The notes beneath the pieces are model-generated. The model was not told the origin of the DNA and did not search any database. It worked only from the letters and a program-made list of their open reading frames with translations. Positions 21,501 to 29,718 of a DNA stretch of 64,000 bases are shown piece by piece (within the stretch, counting starts at the first letter, position 1; each line of letters begins with the position of its first letter). This DNA comes from Gracilaria gracilis (taxonomy: Eukaryota > Rhodophyta > Florideophyceae > Gracilariales > Gracilariaceae). The translations under genes and the position numbers were made by a program. The DNA lies in the NCBI GenBank assembly GCA_030374805.1, contig JARGSG010000197.1, positions 992,001 to 1,056,000 on the forward strand. Reading direction: 5' to 3'.

Positions 21501-23780
21501 TGCTACGTGGGAGACTTCAAGGAAGCTACACACAATCACCCCCCTTCCAAAGAAAATGGGGGGATCAGACACTTAACTCCGAAGATGCGTTCGGAAGCCT
21601 TCGATATGACGAGTAGGCTACATATAAGCCTCGTGGACACTGTGAGGTTTCTGTCGAACAAGTACGGGGTGCCGATTAATGTGCGTTCTGTACGGCAGTT
21701 GGTAGGTTACAATCGGGAAGTTAGTTATCCAAAGGACCTGGAGTGCACGGAGTTGCTGCAAAACTTAGTCGGTTTGCATGAGGAAGACGTACAAAACAAG
21801 TTCGCATTCAGTTGTGACAGAGAAGGCAGAATATCGTCCGTTTGCTGGGCGTTTAAAGAGTGGATTGAAGACTATAAAAGGTTTGGGGTGGTACCCGGCG
21901 TCTCAGTCGATTGCAAGGCTATCGCTAATCGTTATGGTTTCCCTGTCTTTACAGTTAATGGAAGAGGAAACGATGGGTTCACTTTAACATTCTTCATGGC
22001 GTTTATGAACGGAGAAACGGAGGAAGACTTCACAGAGATTCTGAACAGGTTTAAGTCCATGAGACCAATCTCTCCATCCCTAATAACCATGGATCAAAGC
22101 TTCGCTTGCATCGCTGCAGCGGAGAAGGTGTTTGAGACGTCATTCATCTCCTTAGATGAATGGCATCTCAATCAGAACCAGATGAAAAATGTCGCATCGT
22201 GGTGCGCGAAGATTGGACGGTCCCAGTGGTGCGACGCAATGAGTAGGGATCTGTTCAACCTAAGGCGATCTCGCTCCCTCTCTTCATTCACGACCCGACG
22301 AGCAGAGTTCGAGAATGAGTACTTTTCTGGATATACAGAGAAACTACCTGTATGGTTTACTTATCTCTACGTGCATAGACCCCAGCTGGTGGTCGCATGC
22401 TTTCGAAATGCTGCTATCCCGCGTTCGTATCTCTTCCAAGGAACCGGGTACACTGAGGCGTCTAATGCCGGGTACAGGGCATACATATTGGCGAAGAAGG
22501 TGCCGTTCAGTGCAATACCTCGCCAACTAAAGTGGCTCACCTCACGAAGAGCGTCAGAGCGAAATGAGTCTCGTCTTCGCTCTATGACCGCGGTGAGCTC
22601 CCGTTTTAGATCCATTCGTGATTGTCAGCTCCCCCTCCCTACCCAAGTGGTTGATGAGCTTATTTCGGAGTATACAAGCTACAGCCTAACGAAGTTTAAG
22701 GAAATAAGCGTCGTACCATCACGTAATTATGTGGTAACCTGCGCCTCCGTCTTATCAATCGATGATGTACACTGGCCAGAGCTGATCGACGAGTACAAGC
22801 AATGTATCAAGGTCGTGGCATGTTTTGACCTCACATGGAGCGTTTGTTTGGTACAAAAGGTCGACAACCCTCCTCCACGAGAACGAAGGGCATTGAAGGT
22901 TCTGTTCGCGAGAAGGGATGTAGAGAGCGAGGATGGTGGAGACAGCGAGTTATTGGCACGATGCGATTGCATGAAAACCCAATCGATGGGCTTCCCTTGT
23001 CGCCACATTATGAAATGTGCCATGGTTTACGGGGATATGGCCGAACAGATTCCCCGTTTGAGGGAGGTTCTTGATGATTATATTGAAGTGGAAGGTTTCT
23101 TTGATGACTACTGGAAGTCAGATTCAGAGCAATTTGACTATCTTCGGGTCTGCGATCTACGAAAAGAGGCGCGTGTCCTGGACATGATCAGTTTACGGAA
23201 TGTAATGGTATCGAACGGTGATGAGAAGTACGAGGTAGTTGCCCAGGATATTGATCCTTTTTTGAAGACGGTGGCGGAGGAGGAGGTCGGCACTTGCGTA
23301 AAATGGTCTGATGCCCAGGCAATGTTTGACCAAATTAGGCGCGTAACATCGGGTATGGGTCCGTATGCGGTTAACCACTTTCAGCAGGTATTGAACATAG
23401 CAATGGAGAGCTACAAGCAGGGAAGTTTACCGTCTCTTTCTGTGTTCAAGACATTCAAAGTGGGCGAAAATCCCAATCCACAGAAAGAATTAGTGCGGTG
23501 GGAGAACAGTTCAGTACCCTTTATCCAAGCTCCGAACAAAGCCAACGTTAAAATTTTTAAACGAAGGAAGAGCTACACGGAACGCTTTAGAGCGAAAAAG
23601 GCGAAGGTAATTGGATGTGGTGAGGAGCGCTACGAATGCTCCCAGGACGAGCATTCACAAGACAGGTGTGGATCGCAAGCCCAAATACAATCTTCGCGGG
23701 GTCGAAGCGAACATACCCGAGCCGCTGTAGATAATGCATTAAGTTTAGCGCTCAGTATCGTGGAGAATAGAGACAATTAG
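18561..23780 (+). CDS. Ulp1-protease/MULE transposase fusion protein
   Basis: One uninterrupted frame of 1739 residues. Residues about 120-240 form a C48 (Ulp1/SENP) cysteine protease: H145 in NGNHWG, D171 in FGDSL, Q217 and C223 in RQTDGFSCGCYV complete the expected triad and oxyanion residue. Two FAR1-like zinc modules follow, near 530-600 (ending in HSH) and near 910-1010 (ending in HNH). The MULE DDE domain has D1117 (VSVDCKA) and D1178 (ITMDQS), then DEWHLNQ, where MULEs usually have a CxxH-like block. A SWIM finger is at C1468-x-C1470...C1480-x-H1482. The C terminus is basic. It would excise and insert the element in the nucleus. The protease could cleave SUMO or the polyprotein itself; both are inference. 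In plant Kaonashi-type MULEs a Ulp1 domain is known, so the fusion order is the unusual part. Confidence 0.92.
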   Translation: MATDEHKKASDLCRVFYKTLALKTGMNISLSAQRCSLVHKHVYSIVRAEMDHNPPVSLVHSSVESSMISADVMTSALMDMKPKPGVCICSCDTGATLSGYVRRSKSNPLERGMFFENLKRSFTKKLGGDDNIHTVLVPLNLNGNHWGVLVGHRYIGPPRARRERPTVYFGDSLRTSCSKEILTFFKEVFEYAILDGKVIATASKRNYVLDTRGYKRQTDGFSCGCYVLAIAGELAVDRGFIPKQTYKSGCRSTLSERYRWAALKSRILQVFMASIFFETNDVTECMIMDYRRNERAHYFQERDVGRSRLKSLRNPLLRRSDFSLPFEVRTLTPVSVINGYAAGDKVADLSVDDRKKIVQNNHSAGIDVPLAESARNTYGVYEGSATGAEQKEIGRNGSNADDSLHSSGALIETPIPHDAVQRPTSLKEVKKSREYIRSEVRRRVQYENAHLPPVCRRISRPKVRFLDSEKRAERKAIVNQVLQDVLQDVLSCSLHGILPPDEEKDSRQYAGEAKDILDFISSISRRTGFFFTLHYFRYVRRPPKKNLRLLTARFRCVQHKEKCPAGIVVGLPRISSRNWLVQVNFNHSHKASEAPEAFIQDHYGAVEARMIKQFHAFRGRVTGKKQGFWDVLYSKSFPRHTMGSHLDGNPNKTIFNDGVVVEEGFHTLVSRDGQPLPIQPRPVASRPILRPVSVVVRTPASSIMNDVVGPYGNGALGDDADRTSEAFGTDVGGVCCGENDVTEEIDVNDSSKNCFVQSGIPLITEETKTGQSQTIFGGDPVLEFSREERDTLVTALSHGEVGDVPTMTQYVQQRASEDGSELIEQFLFLDENEEVPNELIVIPKVEDEPDKNITPSSEGTDTGSTNEDDGEGDTQELDVHDVFKAAVISYFRSLDVNAPGLDVVREVRYISECLGYSLKCRTSMFVGEKCGGVDPEHGRVEDTRVLKKCILKCRKRNRKQLCNFSLTIKTLVPEDEDDGRCYVGDFKEATHNHPPSKENGGIRHLTPKMRSEAFDMTSRLHISLVDTVRFLSNKYGVPINVRSVRQLVGYNREVSYPKDLECTELLQNLVGLHEEDVQNKFAFSCDREGRISSVCWAFKEWIEDYKRFGVVPGVSVDCKAIANRYGFPVFTVNGRGNDGFTLTFFMAFMNGETEEDFTEILNRFKSMRPISPSLITMDQSFACIAAAEKVFETSFISLDEWHLNQNQMKNVASWCAKIGRSQWCDAMSRDLFNLRRSRSLSSFTTRRAEFENEYFSGYTEKLPVWFTYLYVHRPQLVVACFRNAAIPRSYLFQGTGYTEASNAGYRAYILAKKVPFSAIPRQLKWLTSRRASERNESRLRSMTAVSSRFRSIRDCQLPLPTQVVDELISEYTSYSLTKFKEISVVPSRNYVVTCASVLSIDDVHWPELIDEYKQCIKVVACFDLTWSVCLVQKVDNPPPRERRALKVLFARRDVESEDGGDSELLARCDCMKTQSMGFPCRHIMKCAMVYGDMAEQIPRLREVLDDYIEVEGFFDDYWKSDSEQFDYLRVCDLRKEARVLDMISLRNVMVSNGDEKYEVVAQDIDPFLKTVAEEEVGTCVKWSDAQAMFDQIRRVTSGMGPYAVNHFQQVLNIAMESYKQGSLPSLSVFKTFKVGENPNPQKELVRWENSSVPFIQAPNKANVKIFKRRKSYTERFRAKKAKVIGCGEERYECSQDEHSQDRCGSQAQIQSSRGRSEHTRAAVDNALSLALSIVENRDN

Positions 23781-23933
23781 GGCAACACGAAATACAGGTA
23801 CTACATGACATGTATATTATTCTTTAAAGGCAACACTGAGTACTTGCTATATGATGGTTTTTCGTATCGCAGGTGGGGTATCAGAACAGCTCCACCGTAA
23901 CATGTATTTATTGCTCCCAACAACGTAAGCAGT

Positions 23934-24008
23934 TTATAAGAGGGCATGTGCTCGCAAGTTTCTCACACAAGTTGTGTGAGAAACGTGAGAGTACATGCCC
24001 TCTCATAA
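23934..24008. repeat. Near-perfect 37-bp inverted repeat (cruciform-like)
   Basis: Arms 23934-23970 and 23972-24008 match at 33 of 37 positions, with a single base at the centre (CTCACACAA-G-TTGTGTGAG is perfect). The repeat could form a cruciform in DNA. Confidence 0.85.
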
Positions 24009-24400
24009 AAAGAACACAATTGCAACAGTATCGCTTAGCCTGTGACTCTGTCCTCGGCCCCATAGCTTTCTGGCCTTTATATACTCCAAACCGTGGTATA
24101 AAACAAAGCAATAATATCCAAGAAGGAAACAAAATCGCCGCATCGTCATTGTGGCTTTGTGTTGAAGGGTGTGTTTTCCTTCATATCTGCACGAAACATG
24201 TCGGTATGACAAAACATATACCTCCAACACAATTTCACAAGGACTACAGCTGCCACAGTCCTCATCATTTCACTAACTCTGTAGCCATATTCTGCTCTCA
24301 TTGCACCTGCACAGCCGATTATTATAGTCACCACAACACGACGAAATCATAATTACTTGCCTATAAATACCGTCCTTCATGTTTTACATGATCGAACATT

Positions 24401-24511
24401 TTTGCCTCACGTTGCGACCTTTTTGATGTCTGAGTTGGCTGGAGGAGGTGTTATAGTCTACATCCGTCTCCAGCTGACGCGGACATCACAACGGTCGCCA
24501 CGTGAGGCAAA
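24401..24511. repeat. 44-bp inverted repeat with 23-base loop
   Basis: Arms 24401-24444 and 24468-24511 match at 37 of 44 positions; several of the mismatches would still be G:U in RNA. The size and shape resemble a small-RNA precursor, which is inference. Confidence 0.8.
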
Positions 24512-24554
24512 GTCTCTTAAGGTGGAAGAAACTGTCACAAATGACCGTTGTTAC

Positions 24555-24597
24555 AATGCTTTCTTACCTCATACGGTATATACGGTAAGAAAGCATT
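24555..24597. repeat. 14-bp perfect inverted repeat with 15-base loop
   Basis: AATGCTTTCTTACC (24555-24568) is followed by its exact complement at 24584-24597. It is the third hairpin within 700 bp inside the MULE element. Confidence 0.85.
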
Positions 24598-25544
24598 ATT
24601 GGAGCCAAGCTTCAACAACGAAGCATTACCTTAAACAAGAGATAAACTCTTTACTTCTTCACAAACGAATTCAACATACCTATCTACTCGAGTGCCCAAC
24701 CCAGTGTAAAACAATTTACGAGGATATTGATGTGTGCACATTAATATAACTCACATCTTTTCCATTCATGACCGTGAAAAAAATCACCTAGGAATGTAAA
24801 GGCATGTAATATGTTAGTCAAAGCATGTGTCTAGAATTGATAACCTCCTGATCTATTAGGAGATCGGAAAAGTTGTAAAAGTTTCGAAAAGTTTATATGC
24901 AGAACGTACCTTGAGTATAGGTTACAAGATATTTGCTTCTGCAAACAGGAAATACGGCAATGTCTTTTCGTCACACAACACCTCTTTTTCCACGAAGTGT
25001 GAGCCTGCCGAGTATCGAAAAGTAGACGAAGTCACATTATTTTGTTTACGCGGTTCTTGGGATGTATGATCAAGCATTACGTCAAAAGCATGTGTTTTCG
25101 TTATGGCCGAGATAAAACAATCATTTTATTCGCCACTTGGTTAGATTTGATAGAGAAAGTTGGATTTGTGAATGGATTGTGTTACCGTACCGGAGGTTAT
25201 GTTGTCCATTTGTCTGTTGGTGAAAATAGCGCAATACATTCCAGTTAGCTCCATATGACAAGATTAGTTAGAAAGAGACTTTCAATCAATGAGTAATACA
25301 AGGAATCGATTGTAATGGAACTAAGTAACATCTGTAAATACGAGAAGGTGTCAAAAATGCACGCTGGGACTGTCGCAAGAGCGATATAAAAAACAAAACA
25401 AGATTGTAGGCAATGTTGGGGAATGAAGAAGATGTCACAGGAGTGCAATTCCAAACCGGATGGTGGATGAAAGCATAGGGTCTCAGTTCTCGTTCAAAAA
25501 GCGCGCGCTTTGGAGCGGGAGCACGCGCTCTACTTACTAGTACG

Positions 25545-25758
25545 CGGTCTACGTACTTGGCCGCAGAAGATTGGGAGAGAAGGGGCCGATGTTGAGCCCC
25601 ACTCTCCCATTGGGGTAGAGGTCAAGAAACGGGAGCTGGTTGGGCCGGAGCTCTACCTGCATATGCAGGCCAAATAGATGGGTACCACTTGTTGAGCCCC
25701 GGCTTCTGATTGGCTGGGGTTTTTACTTCGGCGACGTCGTGTCGATTCGGCTCGAGCC
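25545..25758 (-). repeat. Right terminal inverted repeat of the MULE element
   Basis: The reverse complement of this stretch equals 18033-18246 except for a few bases (for example CTGCGG against CTGTGG). It ends in the palindrome GGCTCGAGCC, immediately before the second copy of TATTTTCCA. Confidence 0.93.
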
Positions 25759-25768
25759 TATTTTCCAG

Positions 25769-26255
25769 GGTTTTCTCGGAGGGACTACACTGGGGTTGGA
25801 TGACGGTGAATGGCTATGACTGGTTCTTGCACCTGATTTCGCCGACATTATGAGGATTGGGTGAAAAGATGCTGCTCATGATTTCTTGGTTGGCCAACGT
25901 GGTACATGCGGAGCCCCTTGTCGTGGTGTACCCCTCTACCGACGGTCTTTAGAGGCTCAATAGAGCTTTCTTTCAGTTCTTTGCTTATCCGCTAGTTATT
26001 CGGAAGTATTCGAAACAAGGGTAGTGTTTAACAAGGGAACAGAGTCTCCGAAAAAGTACCCAATAATTTTACTTAAACTGCAAATAGAATTATCTAAAAT
26101 TAGATTTATCAAAGGTTCAAAAAAATGGCGCCAAACCAGTCGGTGCTCAAGTACGTAACATTGCAGGAAAAGACTCAGGATTCTAGGATAACACTCAATC
26201 TTTCATAGAGATTATAGTCTTTTCCATTCTGCCGTCATCTTCACCGCAACAAATC
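25769..26255. other. Spacer between MULE and Harbinger-like elements
   Basis: No gene. It becomes AT-rich towards 26100 and contains an ATGGCGCCAAA box near 26125, about 130 bp before the transposase ATG. I could not find terminal repeats for the Harbinger-like element by eye. Confidence 0.4.
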
Positions 26256-27533
26256 ATGGCACTATCACGCGATGAGACTACTGCAGCACTGCGCATGCTG
26301 GCAGACACTGCAGCTCAGCGCACCGCAGAAATTAAACGACATACAGTGCACAATGAGGACACCGACGAAGAAGACGATTCGCCATCTCCCTTGTTCGATT
26401 CATTCTACGAAAATGGTGGAAATAAAAGTATACTCAGCATCACCAACTTCACCAGCGTCGAGTTCGAGAAAATTTTTGGATTCCTTGTAGGACACATCAA
26501 TACGCATTGGAATGTAGGTCGTGGTAAAAGAAGCAAATATGGAGCAAAAGATATGCTATTCGTGACTTTATCTGTTTTGAAGCACGCCGGCCAGTGGGAT
26601 TACATGGCCAGAATGTTTGGAATTAAGGGCCCAACATTTGAAAAAATGGTCGTCTCCTTTGTTCAAGTTATATCTATGTACGCACACCAACGGTTTGTTA
26701 AGGAACTGACAGATAAGTAAACTATTGAAGTTTTAAACGAGAAAGGCAAAGAGTTCAAAAATTTTCCTTACGCTTTGTATGCTACTGATGTCACGTTTCA
26801 GCAAACAAACAGACCGTCTGGAAACTTGCAAGAGGCAAAGCTCTATTATAGTGGGAAGCACAAATTATACGGGTATAAGGTGGAAGTAAGTGTGTTGCCA
26901 AATGGCTTTGCGGTCGACTGTACTATTCATGTGCCAGGCTCAATTGCTGACATCGACTTGTTGGTACGAAATATGGACTTTCATAGAGAGAAGCTACAGA
27001 AGAAAAATGATGAAAGAAATATTATTGACGAAGGAAGGCATCACGAACAGTATCCTGATAGTTGGGCTGTAATCTTGGATAAGGGCTACCAGGGAGCTTT
27101 GGAAATGCTTCGCGGGATCCATCCCAAAAAGCAGCCTCCAAAAGGTTCATTGACGGCAGGAGAGCGCAGTGACAATCGCGATATTGCTAGCGATCGCATC
27201 ATTGTTGAGAACTTTTTCGGACGCTGTTGTTCCCTTTGGTCCGTTGTGTCTTCTAAGTACCGTTGGAAGGAAGACAACTACGACTTTTTCTTTCACCTGG
27301 CTGTGGCTCTTACAAATATGCATGCAAAATGGCATCCTCTTCGTGCTGAAGATGGTGATTTTTATCGAAAGTATAAGACACGACTTTATTCAATCGGCAG
27401 CAACATAGTAGATAAACGACGTACAGCGCAGGAGTTGTATCGTGAGCGAAAGAAGCGCCGTCTTGATGTAGATTTCCGTTCCATGGCTTCATCCCACGCC
27501 GCCTTTCCAGATCACGATCCGGAGAACTTGTGA
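26256..27533 (+). pseudogene. PIF/Harbinger-like DDE transposase broken by one in-frame stop
   Basis: Two blocks in the same frame, 26256-26720 and 26721-27533, are separated only by a TAA at 26718-26720; both sides are otherwise intact (about 425 residues in all). The N-terminal half has an acidic stretch and a helical region (SVEFEKIFGFLV...YGAKDMLFVTLSVLKH) typical of the part before the catalytic domain in DDE_Tnp_4 proteins. The catalytic residues are D in YATDVTFQ (codon 26787), D in VILDKGYQG (codon 27078) and E in IIVENFFGR (codon 27207). The C terminus is basic (RERKKRRLD). The enzyme would cut and paste a Harbinger-type element. One lesion only suggests recent loss, readthrough or a base error. 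Confidence 0.82.
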
Positions 27534-27559
27534 TGAAACCTGAATTTGTGTTCGTGACG

Positions 27560-28708
27560 TTAAATAAACAGCCCTTTGATTGTGTGCTTCAGTAATGCTT
27601 CGATATTGTGCATTGTGCGATGATGAAGCTTATCCATGTCAAGTTCTACCTCATCGTCGAGATCTGCACCGGCATCTTGACTAGATTTCTGGATGATGGA
27701 CAGCAATGCGTGTAATTTGCTCGCCGGAACATGGGTCACACCGTCACTACACCACACCTCTTCTTCTCCTCAAAGCTCATGTCCACTTCGTACAGAAGGG
27801 CGGCACGAGTCAAGTAGCCAGCGCCCTTAGCGACTGGAGTTCTAGCAATGAAAGGAGCACGGCAGCGTTCCAAATAAACTAACCGTTCACGCATTTCATC
27901 GCGACTCGTCATGCCTGGGTCCGAGTGCATCACAACTTCTCTGGCCGCGGCAATAGCCTTCCGCCTGGCAGACTTAGATGGCTTAGGCTTCTCGCCACTC
28001 GGTACCGGCAGACACGCAACATTTGCATCATCATCAACCACTCTAGAATAGGCCTCGGCCGTTTGCTTCGTTCTTCGAGAACGTCCAGCAGTGCTGCGAT
28101 TCTTCGAGAGCTTCGACGATATTTCCTCTGCAGATGGTGATGGAGGTAACCCTTCACTAAAGCTTATATTGAAATCATCTTGCAATCAGCTCGCACAGTT
28201 CTGAAGCATGTCTCCAACCTTCTTAGAAACAATAGCATTCCCAAATTCAAATGTACATCTTGCGCAAAAGCTCCAGCATCGTAGCGATGAGGTAGAATAC
28301 CGCCCTTCACAGGTTCAATGTAATCAACATTGTTTAGCTTCTTCTTGACAGTGCGCAGGTTCAAACGCTGCTTAATCACTTCGAAATAGTAGGGAACAGC
28401 TGCCTCATGCCAGAGCTTCCTATCCAAAGCAGAGAATGGGCCGGATGAAGTTTCACGTAATAAAGGGTTTACCAAATTTGCAAAACTGTAATCTCCTACA
28501 CGTGCAGGTGGGCAAAGTTGCGGTTTTCAGTAGATTCTTCGTGTTTGCCAGCCTTGAAGGGTGTGATGGAAATAGCGTCGTCATCGACGTTAATTCTCTG
28601 AGGGATGTCAGCGGGAGACTTGTAAAGAACGCGGGGATTGGCAGTGGGTCGTCGACGCGGCGGCGGGTTTGGAGCGCGGCAGCGGCGGTGGCGGCGGCAG
28701 ACGCGCAC
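27560..28708 (-). pseudogene. Decayed BET gene (bromodomain plus NET domain)
   Basis: Read on the minus strand. The frame ending at 28164 carries most of a bromodomain: SSGPFSALDRKLW, then YYFEVIKQRLNLRTVKKKL and DAGAFAQDVHL, matching the PF..PVD / YF.VIK.PMDL.TV..KL / F..DV.L pattern. After a frameshift near 28245 the domain continues as TFEFGNAIVSKKVGDMLQ, then meets a TGA (28186-28188). A basic linker follows (27736-28185), then MSFEEKKRC, the usual start of a NET/extraterminal domain. After another small frameshift the NET domain finishes as VPASKLHALLSIIQK...DDEVELDMDKL (27560-27757). BET proteins bind acetylated histones and recruit transcription factors. With at least two frameshifts and a stop it cannot make a full protein. 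It lies tail-to-tail with the Harbinger-like transposase. Confidence 0.75.
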
Positions 28709-28807
28709 GGTGCTTGCGCTGTGGGGCCAGCGCGGGGAAGTTGCGCTGCACCTGGCTGGAGGTGCCCGTGCCGCGCGTGGAGGTGGGACCTATGCCGTTG
28801 TTCATGG

Positions 28808-29240
28808 CGGCGGGGCGAGTGGGCGGCAAGTGCGAAGAAGCACGTTGGCGGCAAAGACAACGGGGGACCGGCGAAGAGCAGGTGAGACGAGGAGGGCGAC
28901 GGCGGCAGACGAGGAGGGCGAAAGCGGCGGCAGACGAAGAGGGCGACGGCGGCGGCAGAGGAGGAGGGGGACGGCGGCGACGGACGAGGAGGGCGACGGC
29001 TGTGGCAGACGAGAAGGGCGACGACGGCGGCAGACGAGTGGGGCGACGGCGGCGGCGTGGGTGGCAAACAAGGAGGGCGACCGCGGCGGCGTTGGCGGGA
29101 GACAAGGAGGGCGACGGCGGCGGCGGGGCGAGTTGGCCGCAAGTGCGCAGAAGCACGTGGGCGGGCAAAGACAACGGGCGGCCGGAGAAGAGAAGGCGAG
29201 ACGAGCAGAGCGACGGCGGCGGCGGCGACAGTAGAAAAGG
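28808..29240. repeat. GC-rich minisatellite bracketed by ~95-bp direct repeats
   Basis: From about 28880 to 29120 a purine-rich unit of roughly 24-30 bp with core GACGAGGAGGGCGACGGCGG is repeated many times with variation. It is bracketed by two similar blocks, 28808-28905 and 29120-29219, each with GGCGGGGCGAG, AAGTGCG, AGAAGCACGT and AAAGACAACGGG in order. The long Arg/Gly- and Pro/Ser-rich open frames here reflect composition. A hairpin AAGCTTAC...GTAAGCTT (29242-29268) follows. Confidence 0.8.
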
Positions 29241-29718
29241 AAGCTTACGGTGCCGTTGTGTAAGCTTTTGCCGTTATCATTATTTCAAGAATATGTTGTA
29301 TAGTTTGACAACATAGTAGTTGTTGATTGGAGGAAAAGAAGTTGCACACATTGAATGTGTTTTCTTTAACATTGGACCTTTTTTGAATATAACTGAATGA
29401 AATAAATTAGATTAGAACGCTTTGTGAGACGCAAATTTTCTTGGGAATTGGTGATCAACTGCGCAACTACTGATTCTTCGATATTTTAGTGTCTATTTGG
29501 TTTAGAGACCTAATGAAGTGCTTGATGGGAAGAAGAAGACGTTAAGCGTCGGTAGCGAAACGCCCGCAGACGAAAACACCTAAAGGATCTAAAATATTCT
29601 CTTGGTAGCCCCGTACAGAAAGTGTGGAACAGCTACTTACTAGTGGTTAGTGACTGCGGTATAGAAATGTTATAGGATGTCGGGGCTTTAGCAAACCCGC
29701 GCGTAGGAAGAATTAGCG
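29241..29718. other. Gene-free stretch before the RNase H frame
   Basis: AT-rich at first; from about 29520 it may be the 5'-truncated body of the LINE-like element, but I see no reverse-transcriptase motif. Confidence 0.4.

Larger units (their letters stand above)
23781..25544. other. Non-coding, hairpin-rich 3' part of the MULE element
   Basis: No convincing gene follows the transposase within the element. The stretch holds three large inverted repeats, listed separately, and then about 0.9 kb of AT-rich sequence up to the right terminal repeat. Confidence 0.55.
18024..25767 (+). mobile_element. Complete MULE (Mutator-like) DNA transposon with target-site duplication
   Basis: The element runs 18033-25758 (7726 bp) and is flanked by identical 9-bp direct repeats, TATTTTCCA, at 18024-18032 and 25759-25767. 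Nine-base duplications are typical of Mutator-like elements. Its ends are 214-bp inverted repeats that differ at only a handful of positions. Inside are one long transposase gene (18561-23780) and about 1.7 kb of non-coding DNA rich in hairpins. Matching ends, an intact gene and a perfect target duplication together point to a recent insertion. Confidence 0.93.

Noticed and set aside
23873..24749. Two medium open frames after the MULE transposase
   Set aside because: They cross the large inverted repeats and have no recognisable features; best explained as chance.
28453..29316. Long Pro/Ser- and Arg/Gly-rich frames in the minisatellite
   Set aside because: They are translations of the short repeated unit and exist on both strands.
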